From contig BSBK01008409.1 of assembly GCA_027943335.1 (NCBI GenBank), forward strand, positions 372,001 through 436,000: a DNA stretch of 64,000 nt, written 5' to 3'. Of the stretch, positions 11,171-22,994 are shown piece after piece. The notes beneath the pieces were generated by a model, which ran no database searches, was not told the origin of the DNA, and saw nothing but the letters and a program-made list of their open reading frames with translations. Each line of letters begins with the position of its first letter. Position 1 is the first letter of the stretch. The stretch comes from Chamaecyparis obtusa (Eukaryota > Streptophyta > Pinopsida > Cupressales > Cupressaceae). The position numbers and the translations under genes were made by a program.

Positions 11171-12239
11171 CCCAACAAAATTCTAAAGTAATACCCTGCA
11201 AATTCTTTACTTCCACAAGAGCAAGATTCCCATGACATACTTAGGATATCATCACACAAAAGTCACTAAAGTGATCTAGGAATTGATCATTGGGAAGGTG
11301 AAAATTCAAGCAAGACAAATGGATAGACAGATGGCTCATGCGTGGTAGACAAACCCATTTATCACAGGCAGCCCTATTTTACTTTGTTGTGCATATTTTA
11401 CTCAATCATTGGCTTACAGAGAGACTTATGGAACCAAGAAATCAAGCATCCTTTGGTTTGCTTGGACTGAGAATACTAAGCCAAAATCAGCTGTCGGGCT
11501 CAACATAAAGGGCATCAATATTTTTAATCCGGCTCTATTGATGATTGAGTTGGAGAGTTTGAACCAACCAAGGTACCCCATGTGCTACAATCATTAGAAA
11601 TAAATATTTCAAAAATTCTAATTCAATTTCTTTGACAGCAGACTGGCAACCCTAGATCTCAGAGTTAGGCAAATAAAAAATGCACTGAGCATCTTCTACT
11701 ACTTTCTTGAGATTTGAATTTTGTTTTCTTCTGTAGATTGTTTCCTGGTAAAAGGGAGAATACAATCCCTTTTATAAAATCTAAGGGTAAATAAAAAACA
11801 ATATATAATATTCAGAATTTACTCTAGATAAAAGATAGCTGTTAATGATGATAGAACAGGATTAAATACATGGGAATTAAACAAGAAAATTGTGATACAT
11901 AGCTGGAAGTCTAATGCAGACAGGCTGTGACAATTGTTAGGAAGTGTTTTGTCCAGGTCTAGAAAAATTACTATTAGTAAAGCTTAGACAAATGCTCAGT
12001 TACTGTTGGTCATATCTGCAATTGCGTGATCAATCATACACCTGCAAATTTAATCTGATCTGGATGCATGGATCTGATCTCTGTAAATTTCTGAATGCTT
12101 GGAAATTGTTTACTATTGTATGTTGGTTCTAGAAGCCCAAAATGCTACTTATGCAACCAGTTTTTGGGGGAATCTAAAAACCAAATAACAGACATCAAGG
12201 CTAGTCAGCCCTTGTATTTGAACCTATTGCTCTCTTCTA
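11171..12239. other. No confident feature
   Basis: Unassigned. The + strand frame at 11409-11597 (62 codons) is moderately coding-like but matches no family I know. Around 11695-11750 a stretch shares scattered words with the copia 3' LTR at about 15185-15240, so part of the 5' LTR of the following copia element may be here, too diverged to delimit. Confidence 0.35.
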
Positions 12240-12679
12240 AGTTGTAGAAGGTTGGATCCATCTAAAAAAACTTGTGTTGAAAGGATGTAAATGATCATTT
12301 GTCTACCATCTAGAAGCTGGTGGATGATGAAGACACGGTATCTTTGGTTTTATAGAGCCTGCCATTGTCGTATGATTCATTTGTTGATTTCTTACAATTG
12401 CTTTTAAAGACACAAACACTTGATTTTGACAAGGTATCCACAGTTTTCTTGCAAAAGGAAAGGAGATGGGATCAACCAAAAGCATTCATTCTAGAATGTC
12501 CAAAGTGCATTTGGTGCTTGGATCAAAGGAAAAAGTAGGAAAAATGCTATAAGTGCATGAAATGACCCATTAAGAAGCAGTAGTACATTAGGAGACCACT
12601 AATGAATGCCTCGGGTATATGAGTTGTGTTGCTGTTGCACTAATTCATAAGCAGAATAGGAGTACATTAGATGCAAAGA

Positions 12680-15070
12680 GTAAAGTTATATATGTTTTAA
12701 TTACAAGCTATTGGATGGCTCTTTGGAAGAGGTTTTAATTAGTAGAGATGTGGATGTAGATGAAGTATGTCCTCAAATTATGGTAAATTTACAAATAGTC
12801 TTGTATGGGAAACTACTAGTAATAATCTAGTCTGAAAATTAAAGAAGTGCTTGGAACAAAGGATAGAGTTGAGAACATCAGAGGGGTGAAGCTTTGGTGA
12901 TGGCTCTTAGAACCTAAAGGAAGGCGGACCTAGGAAGCCAAAATGCCATTACAATTGTTTATGGTTTTTGGGAGGATGCAGAGCTGGATGACAAAAAGGA
13001 TATTATCCATTGAAAAAAGCAAGCTCAAAAATAAGCAACAAAGGAAGAAGTGGTATTATATCATGTGGAAGGGTTTTAAAGAAGATGAAATGCCAAAATC
13101 AATGGAAGGTAGTTTACATCATTGGGATAACAAATTTTGCGAGGTGATAAAGTAATTTTTTTTTATTAGGTGTGTTTTTCTCATGCATTTGAACCTTGCA
13201 CATATGATGATGCCAAAGGAAAACTTGGCTCAGAGCATGCCATGAAAGTATAATTTGAGGCCTTGATGCAGAATAAGACTTGGTTATTGCCTGAATTATT
13301 CCAAGGGAAGAAGTTTATTGGTTGCACATGGGTGTTTGAAATGTAATGTACATTAGATAACTCTTTGGAGGAGGATAAAGCTAGGCTCGTTACACACAAA
13401 TATACATAGTAGGAAGTTGTGGGCTATGAGTTTGCCCCTATTGAAAATAAGAATCTCTTTCGCCACACAATTTAGATAAAAAGTCTATCAAATGAATGTC
13501 AAGATTCAAAAGTATCTGTTTGAAAGAAAATTTAGCAAACAAGGTCTACATAAAATTATTTGGGTTTGTAGGTTGGTTAAGTCCTTTATGGGCTTAATCA
13601 GTCTCCTAGAGCTTAGTAGAGAAAAATCAGTGAAACTCGGGGACTTGCACCCCCCCAAAAAACCTCGAAGTACCTGTCCCCTAGACGTCCCCGCACCGGG
13701 TACTTGGAGTACTTGAGTACCCCCACCTCCGCCATTCCGCAACCACGCCCCCGCCGGGATGTGTACTTGAATTTCTATTTGAATTTTGATTTTTGAATGT
13801 TACTATTGGGTATGTACCATGTTACTATGTTGAATGTTCAATGGTTTTGGTTCGTGTTGCAATTTTGCTATGCTCAAGTATTTCAATTTGGTATGTTATA
13901 CTGAAACATCATTTCATAATTAGTATTTCAAGTTCTATATGTATAGTATACCCCCCGGCCCCGCCACCGCCCCCTGCCTTCCCGAAATTAAGGCCTTTTG
14001 TCCCCTTGTCCTAGAAACTCATCCCGATGTTCTGACATATCCCAACGCCGGTGTTACACTGAGAAAAATCGATCAACACCATTGAGATTTAGGATTCATA
14101 GAAGCTATTTTGATCCAAATGTCTATATAAAATTGTTGGTGATTTGTGAAATTGATTGTTGATGTTGATGATCTGGCCATAATTGGCAATGGAGCAGGGA
14201 GCCAACTTGATTTAAAATGTGAAATGTGACCTATGTTCTACTTTTGAAATAACTGGTCTCAGGCTCCCACGTTATGGTATAGGTGTAGAATTTTCGCAAC
14301 TTAAGGATGTTATTTGCATTAGAAATAAGTATTTCAAAGCTATTCAAAAAGGTTTCAAGATGTGGGAGTGCAATCCATGATCCATATCTATGGAAGTTTG
14401 TATTAAAAGCTCAAATAACACTGATTACCATTGGTCAATGTGTTAGTGTATTGTCAACTAGTGGATGGTTTGATTTATTTACTGCCACTTGACTGAACTT
14501 GTGTATTATAGTAAGCCATCTTTTAAAATTTAATGCCAGTGTCAAGAACGTTGCCAAGCTGCAAAATCTGTTGTTTGATACATCAAAAGAACACCCACCT
14601 TTGACATTTTTGATTAATACTGTCAAATTCATACTATTTGGGTATATTGACTCCGATTGGGCTGTATTAGTTTGTGCTCATTGATCTGTAATTGAACATA
14701 TCTTTGTTCAAGCCAGGAGTAATTTCATTGGAGAGCAAGATACTAGATACAGTTGTCTTTTCACTGAAGTAGAATATAAGGCAGCTGTCAATACGGTGTG
14801 TGCTGATGTGGTTGTGATGGATCTTGGTTACTCTTCAACTTGGTCCTCTACATCAACTTCACTCTTAAGTCTTATGTGATAATTAGGAAGTCTTCAACAT
14901 GTTGAAGAATCTAGTATATCGTGCCAGAACAAAACATGTTGAAGTTCATCACCATTACATCCACCAGCAGGTCGGTAATAAAGATGATTGTCTTTATTAT
15001 TATCCTACATAAAAGCAGACTGCATACACAATGAGAACCTCTTAGTAGAGATGAATTTGTCAAATTTAGA
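12680..15070 (+). pseudogene. Copia pol remnant: integrase end, reverse transcriptase, RNase H
   Basis: Recognisable blocks in order: VLISRDVDVDE; FEALMQNKTWLL; GKKFIGCTWVF; KARLVTHKY; YGLNQSPRAW (split by the hAT insertion); DVDDLAIIGN (active site); RQLVGSLIYL-like; DSDWA near 14650; TEAEYKAA-like near 14770; ARTKHVEVHHHYI (about 14925); then the C-terminal EFVKFRDNLGL. This is the standard Ty1/copia RT-RNase H order. Many stops and several frameshifts make it inactive. The 3' end runs directly into a G-rich tract and LTR. Confidence 0.88.
13628..14061. mobile_element. Non-autonomous hAT element, 434 bp, with 8-bp target duplication
   Basis: It begins CAGTGAAACTCGGGG and ends GCCGGTGTTACACTG, so the imperfect inverted ends are CAGTGAAACTCGG and CAGTGTAACACCG. 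It is flanked by AGAAAAAT at 13620-13627 and 14062-14069, a perfect 8-bp duplication diagnostic of hAT. Both ends are C/G-rich while the middle is AT-rich. There is no transposase. Removing it rejoins the copia RT frame across the SPRAW motif. Confidence 0.92.
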
Positions 15071-15121
15071 GACAACCTTGGACTTGTATGTAGTTTATTA
15101 ATTAAGTTGGGTGTGGGGGCT

Positions 15122-15409
15122 TGTTAGATATATTATAGATGGAGTTAGTGATTTTAACTAGCATGCAAATGAGGATCGTTGTTACTATTTTGTCAAGATT
15201 TAGTTTTGTTTGCTTGTATAGATCATTTCCTGGAGTCATCTTGGTTACCCTTTGTAAGCCTATTTAATAGGCCTAATTACAATGAATTTGTATTGCTTGT
15301 TTGTGGATTTGATTCTGCTGAATTTTCTTTGTTTTTTCTAATTATCAAATTGAAAAACGCAGTTCACTTGAAAGCACGAAGATATCACAGTGATTTCAAC
15401 TGACTGACA
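15122..15409 (+). mobile_element. Copia 3' LTR (about 288 bp)
   Basis: TGTTAGATATATTATAG follows a GTGTGGGGGCT polypurine tract (15111-15121), directly downstream of RNase H. The end is placed at TGACTGACA (15409), giving TG...CA termini. The right end is approximate because no 5' LTR or target duplication was found to compare. Confidence 0.6.
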
Positions 15410-15579
15410 TTGTTATGTCATTATTGCTAGTTTGTCTTCACTTTGGTGCTTCATTACTTGGATTAATGCATTTTTTAAACATTATACACTTGTGGGCTTG
15501 GAATTTAATACTACTCCATTACTTGGTTTAATGTTTTCTGTATAGGATTCTATTTTTTATTGTGTTTTTTGTTTTGCAG

Positions 15580-15650
15580 TATTCGTTGAGACATTGGATA
15601 AATGCTTCAAGAATGTTTGTGAACTTGACATTATATTCAATTTCAACAAG
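15580..15650 (+). CDS. AP3S: AP-3 complex sigma subunit, internal exon
   Basis: The 71-nt exon is preceded by a strong pyrimidine tract and TTTTGCAG and followed by the donor AAG/GTACTT. It encodes VFVETLDKCFKNVCELDII then FNFNK, beginning with the last two bases of a Val codon and ending in phase 0. The words VETLDKCF, NVCELDI and F[NH][FY].K are those of the AP sigma (small clathrin-adaptor chain) fold, and the wording fits AP-3 sigma better than AP-1 or AP-2 sigma. The protein is part of the AP-3 coat sorting cargo to the vacuole. Frame and splice sites are intact. Earlier exons (the N-terminal about 90 residues) are not in the window. Confidence 0.9.
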
Positions 15651-17820
15651 GTACTTATCTTTTTCCTTTCCTGATTGAATGATGTCTTGGACACTTCCTA
15701 ATTGGTAATCACAAGCCGGAACAATCTTAAAAAGAATTAGGGTTGAACTTATTAAATGGATCCTATGCCTTCTACAACTAGTTAAGGACATCTTATGTAA
15801 GATGCCCCCTTGATCTGATATTTTTGGTGCCTTTTCCACTCACCATAATTTTGTCAAACAGTTTGCTTGCAAGCTGATTAGCGGGTTTTCTGATTTGTTC
15901 TCATTTTGCAGTTGTATATGTTTTTTGTTGGTTGTTATTTGCTAAGTTTGCTTTCAAATTGCATTCAATATAGGAAACAATACATAACAAAATACTTGCA
16001 ATATAATATAGAATATTAAATGCTAATAACACATAATTTCATTCAGACTTCATAGAACTTGTTTCAAGCTTTACAAATCAGAAATTAATATCATTGCAGA
16101 CCTGGTAAGTCTTCAATTCATAATAGAGAATGCTCAGAATCGTAGCAACATTAACCAAACTTCACCAGCACATATATAACACCCAAGAATGACTCCATGA
16201 AGCATCCAAATTGCAGACTCAAACCCTTTTAAGTGATGCTTTTGCCTGTAGCAGAACTATATAGCAGAGGTCTTCCTCCAAACTGCAAATGTGACCTCCA
16301 AACCCTCACACACAATGCCCATCAGTCTCATGTCAAGCCCAGCAAGAAATATGGCCAGCATGAAATGGTACGGCTAGACTGATGTAGTTGCAGCAACACT
16401 GATTTGGGACGGCCAGCACAAACCAATGTGCAGTAATAAACTTCTCCAACTCACTCCCAGATTTGTCTTCAAACACTCCTCGTACAATCTAATATAGAAA
16501 TCAAACCATACAACCAGCAGATAAGAAACCTTGAAGTGCATTGTATTACCTGATTGCAAACACCAATCAAATCCCCAGACTGTGTCTTCCGACAGTGTAG
16601 AGATTGTTACCAAAGAGGGATTTCATCCTCCAAGACCTAAAAGTTAAACTCTCCAAATAATTTCATAAATTTCTTATTCAATTCAGCATGCCTGAAAGTG
16701 AGCTCTTGGAAATCTTTTATAACATTCACTCATCTTACAAATGTGGAATATATAAAATCGCTTTTCCCATCACTTTTGCCTTTCCCATTTTTTTGGGATT
16801 TTGCTTTTCTCTCCTATTTTCTCATGATTGCTTTTTTGCACTATTTTTTTCGCGAATGCTTTTTAGCTATTTTTTGCGAACAACTTTCTACTATTTTCTT
16901 TGAGTGCTTTCATTTAATATTTCCCCATGTTAGTTAAAATAATTTTCCCTTCAACTTAAATCCCCAAATCAATAAAGTTAAATATTTTAATTTAACTTAA
17001 TAACTTAACTTTATTGATAAATAAATTAATAATCACAACCGATTATTAAAATCTCTAGTCGATATTAACCATTACCATTGACAGGATATTATCTATGATT
17101 CACTGATGATACCGAGCTGACCTTTCTGACTTACTATAAATAGTAAGTATGCCAAAACTACATCCAGACACCTCAGATTGACCTGCAACGAAAATTGCTG
17201 AGGCCAAATGGTGTCGAAGTTCCTTAAATATCTTGGTTAGCCTATGCGACTATGGAGAACAATGGAGAAATAGGCTAACGGAAAACTCATACAACTTGTG
17301 CTAAAAAGGGGACATTACCATCTTAAATAGTTATGACATAAATGGGACATCTCAAGAAACAAAATATTTGAGGTATGTAGTTGGTGAGACTTTTATATGC
17401 AATTTGTCAATGGCTAAAATAAATGAATATTATTTTTCTTATTCTAGAAAAATGGGCAAAATCAAGTACCATCAATATTGTATAAATCTGTGATTTTCTT
17501 AGATTCTATTGATGGATGTCTTCTTTCTAAATGGTTGTTTTGAGTGTAGTTACATGGCAATAAAGAACCCGACAATTTTCTTTATTGACTACATACATTT
17601 TGTGCCATTGATAAGGTGCTTAGTATGTTATACCCTAGCAAATTGTACACATTGTAGTGACATGAAGCTTAGTTTGATTTCTAATACTTTTCTAGCCAAA
17701 GGCGGAGGCCTATATCAATTGGTGAGTGTAATGAAAGTGCAGATTGATATCTCTATTGTAGAACACATTTGCAGAAAAAATAAGAAAATAACTAAAAGGC
17801 AATCATTATCTTCTTAAAGA
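15651..17820. other. Intronic DNA, no gene seen
   Basis: Unassigned. From 16750 to 16990 it is T-rich with several TTTTGCGAA/TTTTTTCGCGAA words. AAAAAGGGGACATTAC at about 17305 repeats a word seen near 6170. The + frame at 17509-17817 has no recognisable family. Confidence 0.4.
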
Positions 17821-17830
17821 GTTTGAAAAT

Positions 17831-17890
17831 CAGTGTTTCTCCGAGATTCTGGGATGTGGGGACAGGTTTCAGAGATGACAATTATATTGT
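17831..17890 (+). mobile_element. hAT-type terminus, fragment
   Basis: CAGTGTTTCTCCGAGATTCTG followed by a GGGGACAGG word resembles the ends of the hAT element at 13628 and, inverted, the sequence at 33296-33394. The 8 bp in front are TTGAAAAT. I found no partner end with that duplication, so this is a fragment or a very decayed copy. Confidence 0.4.
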
Positions 17891-18339
17891 TCAGATTTTA
17901 GGTATGACTATTTAATAAATACGTAAAAAATGGATATTTGGAATAATTACAAAAAAGTGTAAATGGAGCTACAATTTATTTTTCATGTAAACAGCATGAG
18001 TAAAAGAAATTGAAATTCTATGACAGTTTGCATTAGTGATAGTGAACCTTAGCACGTCTTCAGGGACAAAAATGTATATATGGAATCCAATTAATTGCGG
18101 TCTGATTAGGAAATCTCAAGAGACAAAAAATACCGAAATAATAAAAAATAGAAAAAAGCTACTATTGTTATTGTTAGGAAAATAAAGGGAAAAAATATTG
18201 GAATTAGAAATTGGAGTGGGGATTTTGGGGCAATTATTTCTAGTGGGACCGAGAGGTAGTGCTCTCATAGGGTTCTGACCTATTTGGTGATCTCTATGTG
18301 GGAATGGGTATAGATTCAAGGTTCAGGGATTGCGGTATG

Positions 18340-18560
18340 TCATTTTGTCCTATGGATATATATAGTTATATAATATAATATCATATTTAAAATATATAAA
18401 TATAATATATTTTACAACATATAAGAATCATGTTTCTATAATATTATATATATATTTAAATACTTATATAATGTTAATATTTTACATAAATAATATTCTA
18501 AATCTATAAATATATAAATAAATTAAGAATCTATAGTGTATTATATATAGAATGTAGGAA
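18340..18560. repeat. AT-rich (TATA-type) low-complexity tract
   Basis: About 220 bp composed almost wholly of TATATA, AATATA and TAAATA words. It directly follows an ATGTCATTTTGTCC segment and precedes the SINE-like sequence. Confidence 0.7.
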
Positions 18561-18564
18561 TCGG

Positions 18565-18736
18565 GTATAACATCCCCCTATAAACTGCAATGCGCCGGGT
18601 AAACTTTTTAACGTGACTGGTGATACTGACATGATACGTCCTTCGTTACCATGTGGGTTGGGGGGGAGACTGTACCTCGTGACCTTGTGCTTCAGAACAA
18701 GAAGCTCTTGCCAGTCAAGCTAGGCCCCCAACCCAT
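18565..18736 (-). mobile_element. tRNA-derived SINE-like sequence
   Basis: On the - strand a Pol III A-box-like TAGCTTGACTGG (18722-18711) is followed 26 bp later by a B-box-like GGTCACGAGGTACAGTC (18684-18668), preceded by GGGTTGGGGGCC. The spacing and wording match tRNA-related heads of plant SINEs. The remainder (CACATGGTAACG... to about 18565) would be the tRNA-unrelated body. No target duplication or tail could be fixed. It cannot be a working tRNA because the arms do not pair. Confidence 0.55.
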
Positions 18737-19512
18737 ATTATGTATAATATAATATACAGAGACATTTACAATTTAAATGCACATCTAATGAAATATTACA
18801 CCAATATTACCAATGTTTATGACATTAACATTTTGATTCATAATGTGAACTCATGGTACACCCTTTGTCTGATATTTACATCAATCTAATAGAGAATTGG
18901 GATACACCTCCCTCTTGATTTTATTGGCAACTTTGTTATTTTTCAGTGTTGACGAGTTCATATATATGGATGAATTAATTGGCATTGATTTGAGCCATTT
19001 TAGCGTTTTGTAATACATAGCCTTTTTTTGTAGAGTTTCTTTGTAATTGGGATTTTGGACCGGACCTTGAGCATGTCCAAGATTGTCTTGGACTTGAACC
19101 CAATGAAGAACTACATTATGCAACACATGAGCTTATATGGCTGAACCTGGTAATATTGGTCCTGGGGCATGTTGATGTGAGTTTTGTTCCACTACAACAT
19201 GAAAAATTGAGGACTTGATATCCCAAGATGAAATACCAAATTTCCAACTCTCTCTTGAATAAGGATGCCCATATGCTAAACAATATGGATGAATTGTGTG
19301 ATCAAATGAGACAACCTCAAGATTCCGTCTTAATTGTGGACTTCCACTCGGTTTTATGATTGGATATGCTGGTTATCACAAAGGGACTTACGGTATTCAA
19401 TCAATGGATACCAACTTGACTTTAACTTCTTCAAACCAAACGACTTGCAAAGAGATAAGGGTTTAGAAAGCTACTCTACTCCTAGAATGCAAGAAACTGT
19501 GAATGTCTTTGT
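18737..19512. other. Intronic DNA, no gene seen
   Basis: Unassigned sequence left of the LTR element. Short frames on both strands show no recognisable domain. Confidence 0.4.
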
Positions 19513-20637
19513 TGTTAGTGTTTTGTAGCTGCATGAGAGATCATTCACACCTGTGTTGTTTGGGAGCTGTTTCTTCTTCTGTTCTAAGTCTTCTTCATAT
19601 GAATTTTCGGGTTTGTTGTTCCCTACTGTTATTAACACTGCTCGGCGAAGAGTCTTCATAAGCTATCTACTGTGTTCGAGGTGCTCCTTCATTATATTCA
19701 AGTGTTGAGTTCGAATGTTTTATTATTTGTTCTTTTCATGTTTGGGCCGTGTCGTTATGATGACCCAAGTGTCTCATACCACTGTAGAAGTTATGGCTAT
19801 TCACCGTGACTATGTGGAGGCGTCGTCGTGTCTATCATTCTCGTATTGATGACAACGGTTAATATTGTAATGGTGTTTTATAGCTTTCTTTGTATATAGT
19901 CTTCAACATTGTGTTCATGCCATCTTATATTCATCTACGGAAGAGATTTGTTTGATATATTATTTGCACCGTTAATATTGTCGTGTTGCTTGTCATGGCA
20001 CTGACAGAGATGGTGACGTGTCTCATATAATCTGACGTGGTTCCTTGACGACATGTATTGATGTCGTCCAGTTTATTGATAAGGGTCTTGCCTTTGCGTA
20101 TGAAAAGACAGACTCTTTGTATTCCAAGTTTTATTTCAAGAGCTTAGGAATGGTTACGGGTGATTATTCATTCGACATTCTTGCTGTGGCTGTAGTAGTC
20201 TTCAGAATTGGCATTTTTGGGAATACTGAGTTCGCTATTTCATATCTTCATCAGTTGGATTAAACTGTGTGTTGTTATTTTGTTCTAAGGGCATTATTGA
20301 TTATTGTATATATTTGATTTGTATAAGATCAATATTAGAAGTCTTGCTGTTGCATTATTTGTATTTGAGAGACATATTTTTCTTCATGACTAGTACACTC
20401 TTGAGGGATTAAAAGCTTATTGATTGATTTATCAGAGAGTTCAATCATAAGCAAGATGTTTATTGTATTTGGTTTGAGAACTAAATAAAGGATCTATTTT
20501 CTGGGTGTGGCTGGGTTTTTCCCTCTTGTAGGAGGGTTTTCCCAGGGTAAATCTCTATGTCTATAGTGTCCTTAGTTCTTTGTGTTTTGTATTTCAGTTC
20601 TTTGCATTTCTAGTATTTTGGTTCGAAAACATTAACA
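19513..20637 (+). repeat. 5' LTR (1,125 bp)
   Basis: It ends immediately before the primer-binding site at 20638. It is collinear over its whole length with 21865-22994. Confidence 0.88.
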
Positions 20638-20650
20638 TGGTATCATAGCG
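20638..20650 (+). other. Primer-binding site, initiator tRNA-Met type
   Basis: TGGTATCATAGCG abuts the 5' LTR. The consensus for plant copia elements is TGGTATCAGAGC. One base (T for G at position 9) differs. Confidence 0.85.
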
Positions 20651-21021
20651 GGTCTAGTAAAGATCCTGAATCAGAATAAGAAAATTGGGAATTTAAGAAA
20701 TGCAAAAATTGAGGGATTCTTTTGAGATCATGTAGTTGAAGATGCCTTGGAGGTAGATGTGTTGGTGTTCGATTTTTGCACTCTATGCCTGCACTATAAT
20801 TTTTTTTGTGATGGCGAAAGACCCTTGCTAGATTGTGAGAAAATTTAGACAATAAAGAGATAATTATTTTATGATTATATCTTTGAATATGAATCATGAA
20901 TTTTATATAGTTAATATTAATTCATGTTATTACATTGGGAATAGTGTTTTCTTTTAGCATTGATTTGAATATTTCTCTTCATGATAGCTTGATTCTATGA
21001 ATTATTATTAATCTCTCTTGG

Positions 21022-21321
21022 TTGCGGGATGGATCAAGAAGCAACGGGATGATGAGAGATTTCATGCAAAGTCATGCAGGCTGTAGAAATGAACATGGGG
21101 ACACTGCTTGCAGCCATGGGATTGAATTGGTGGCACATAACTTGGTTAAAGAGGAAGAACCTATACAGATTATCATTGCAATTAGTTTCTTCGAAGAGGA
21201 AGAAATGACATTGAGAGGGAGACTAATTAGTTGCAGAAATCAGATTCAGAGGGAGCTTGAGTGGCAGAGGAAGAGTGTCAAATCCTTTGCAGAGGATCAG
21301 CAAGCTCGTGTAACAGTGTGA
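21022..21321 (+). pseudogene. Short internal reading frame of the non-autonomous LTR element
   Basis: Ninety-nine codons, hydrophilic, with GMMRDFMQSHAGCRNEHGD near the start and an EEEE patch in the middle. It lies where gag would begin but shows no gag or zinc-knuckle motif. It may be a gag scrap or chance. No function can be assigned. Confidence 0.3.
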
Positions 21322-21455
21322 CTGCAAAAGCCTCTTGTTTGGTCAACTTGGAATCAACTCTTTTATTGTGATTATCAAAGTAGTGAGAATGCTGCCCCTG
21401 TTGAGAGTGAGTCTTTGTTGAGAGAGAGTCTCAGCTTCAGTGATTCTTATACATG

Positions 21456-21660
21456 TTAATGAGTTCTTCTTTGTGAGGGAGAAGTTTGAGGTTCAATCCC
21501 TTGTTAATGAGTTCTTCTCCGTAAGGGAGAAGTTCGAGGTGCAATCCCTTGTTAATGCATTCTTCTTTGCGAAAGAAGTTGGAGGTGAAAGCCCTTGTTC
21601 CACCCTCTGGGAGTAGCTATGGTGGATCCACCCTCTGGGAGTAGCTATGGTGGATGTCAT
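21456..21660 (+). repeat. Two adjacent short tandem arrays (48-bp x3 and 28-bp x2)
   Basis: Three 48-bp units beginning TTAATGAGTTCTTCT run from 21456 to about 21597. They are followed by two identical 28-bp units CCACCCTCTGGGAGTAGC... at 21600-21627 and 21628-21655, with a diverged third unit near 21696. The 28-bp unit starts CCACC and ends GGTGGAT, so each can fold as a short hairpin. Confidence 0.8.
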
Positions 21661-21864
21661 GTGAGAGAATCGATGACTTAGTTTTCTGTTCTTTTACCCT
21701 TTGGGAGTAGCCATGGTGAATGTCATGCTCAGATGACAATATTATGTTGAGAAAATCTGTGGTGAGATTTTGTTATTGGCATTTTTTTTGGTTGCAACTT
21801 CTTATACTTGTCATGTTAAGAGATGTCAAGACACATGAATAATCTCTTTCTTGCTAGGAGGGAG

Positions 21865-22994
21865 TGTTAGTGTTTTGTAGCTGCATGAGAGAGCATTCTC
21901 ACCTATATTGTTTGGGAGTTGTTTCTTCTTTTGTTCTGAGTCTTCTTCATATGAATTTTTGGGTTTGCTGTTCCCTACTGTTATTAACACTGCTCAGCGA
22001 AGAGTCTTCATAAGCTATCTACCGTGTTCGAGGTGCTCCTTCATTATATTCGAGTGTTGAGTTTGAATGTTTTATTATTTGTTCTTTTCATGTTCGGGCC
22101 GTGTCGTTATGACGACCCAAGTGTCTCATACCACCATAGAAGTTATGGCTATTCACCATGACTATGTGGAGGCGTTGTCGTGTCTATCATTCTCGTATTG
22201 ATGACAACGGTTAATATTGTAACGTTGTTTTATAGCTTTCTTCGTATATAGTCTTCAACATCATGTTCGTGCCATCTTATATTCATATGTGGAAGAGATT
22301 TCTTTTATATATTATTTGCATTGTTAATATTGTCGTGTTGCTTGTCATGGCACCGACAGAGATGGTGATGTGTCTCATATAATCTGATGTGGTTCCTTGA
22401 CTACATTTATTGATGTCGTCCAGTTTATTGATAAGGGTCTTGCCTCTTCATATGCGAAAATAGAGACTCTTTGTATTCCAAGTTTTATTTCAAGAGCTTA
22501 GGAATGGTTACAAGTGATTATTCATTCAACATTCTTGCCGTGGCTCTAGTAGTCTTTAGAATTGGCATTTTTGGGAATACTAAGTGCGTTGTTTCATATC
22601 TTCATTAGTTGGATTAAACCGTGTGTTGTTATTCTGTTCGAAGGACATTATTGATTATTGTATATATTTGATTTGTATAAGATCAATATTAGAAGTCTTG
22701 CTGTTGCATTATTTGTATCTGAGAGATACATATATTTTTCTTCATGACTAGTATGCTCTTGAGGGATTAAAAGCTTATTGGTTGATTTATTAGAGAGTTC
22801 AATCATAAGCAAGATGTTTATTGTATTTGGTTTGAGAACTAAATAAAGGATCTATTTTCTGGGTGTGGTTGGGTCTTTCCCTCAAGTAGGAGGGTTTTCC
22901 CAGGGTAATCTCTATGTCTATAGTGTCCTTAGTTCTTTGTGTTTTGTATTTCAGTTCTTTGCATTTCTAGTATTCTGGTTCAAAAACATTAACA
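21865..22994 (+). repeat. 3' LTR (1,130 bp)
   Basis: Direct repeat of the 5' LTR, preceded by a GCTAGGAGGGAG polypurine tract at 21853-21864 and ending AACATTAACA. Confidence 0.88.

Larger units (their letters stand above)
12240..15409 (+). mobile_element. Decayed Ty1/copia element with internal deletion
   Basis: Gag, end of integrase, RT, RNase H and 3' LTR remnants follow one another on the + strand. Gag shows SLPLSYDSFVDF (from 12356) and a CYKC zinc-knuckle start near 12545. Only about 100 bp later comes the integrase C-terminal word VLISRDVDVDE (about 12730), so protease and the integrase core are deleted. A hAT element interrupts RT at 13628. The 5' LTR was not identified. Stops and frameshifts occur throughout. 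Confidence 0.85.
19513..22994 (+). mobile_element. Complete non-autonomous LTR retrotransposon (3.5 kb)
   Basis: Two long direct repeats (19513-20637 and 21865-22994) start TGTTAGTGTTTTGTAGC and end AACATTAACA. The first is followed at once by TGGTATCATAGCG, a primer-binding site for initiator tRNA-Met, which sets the + orientation. The second is preceded by AGGAGGGAG. The internal region is only 1,227 bp and has no gag-pol genes, so the element depended on another for movement. Ten differences over the first about 143 aligned bases of the LTRs indicate an old insertion. Flanks TTTGT and TTTAC agree at only 3 of 5 positions. Confidence 0.88.

Noticed and set aside
11695..11750. 5' LTR of the copia element
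   Set aside because: Only a few words match the 3' LTR at 15185-15240. The similarity is too short and interrupted to delimit an LTR.
18565..18736. Functional tRNA gene
   Set aside because: A- and B-box words are present, but the B-box is mutated and the acceptor and anticodon arms do not pair.
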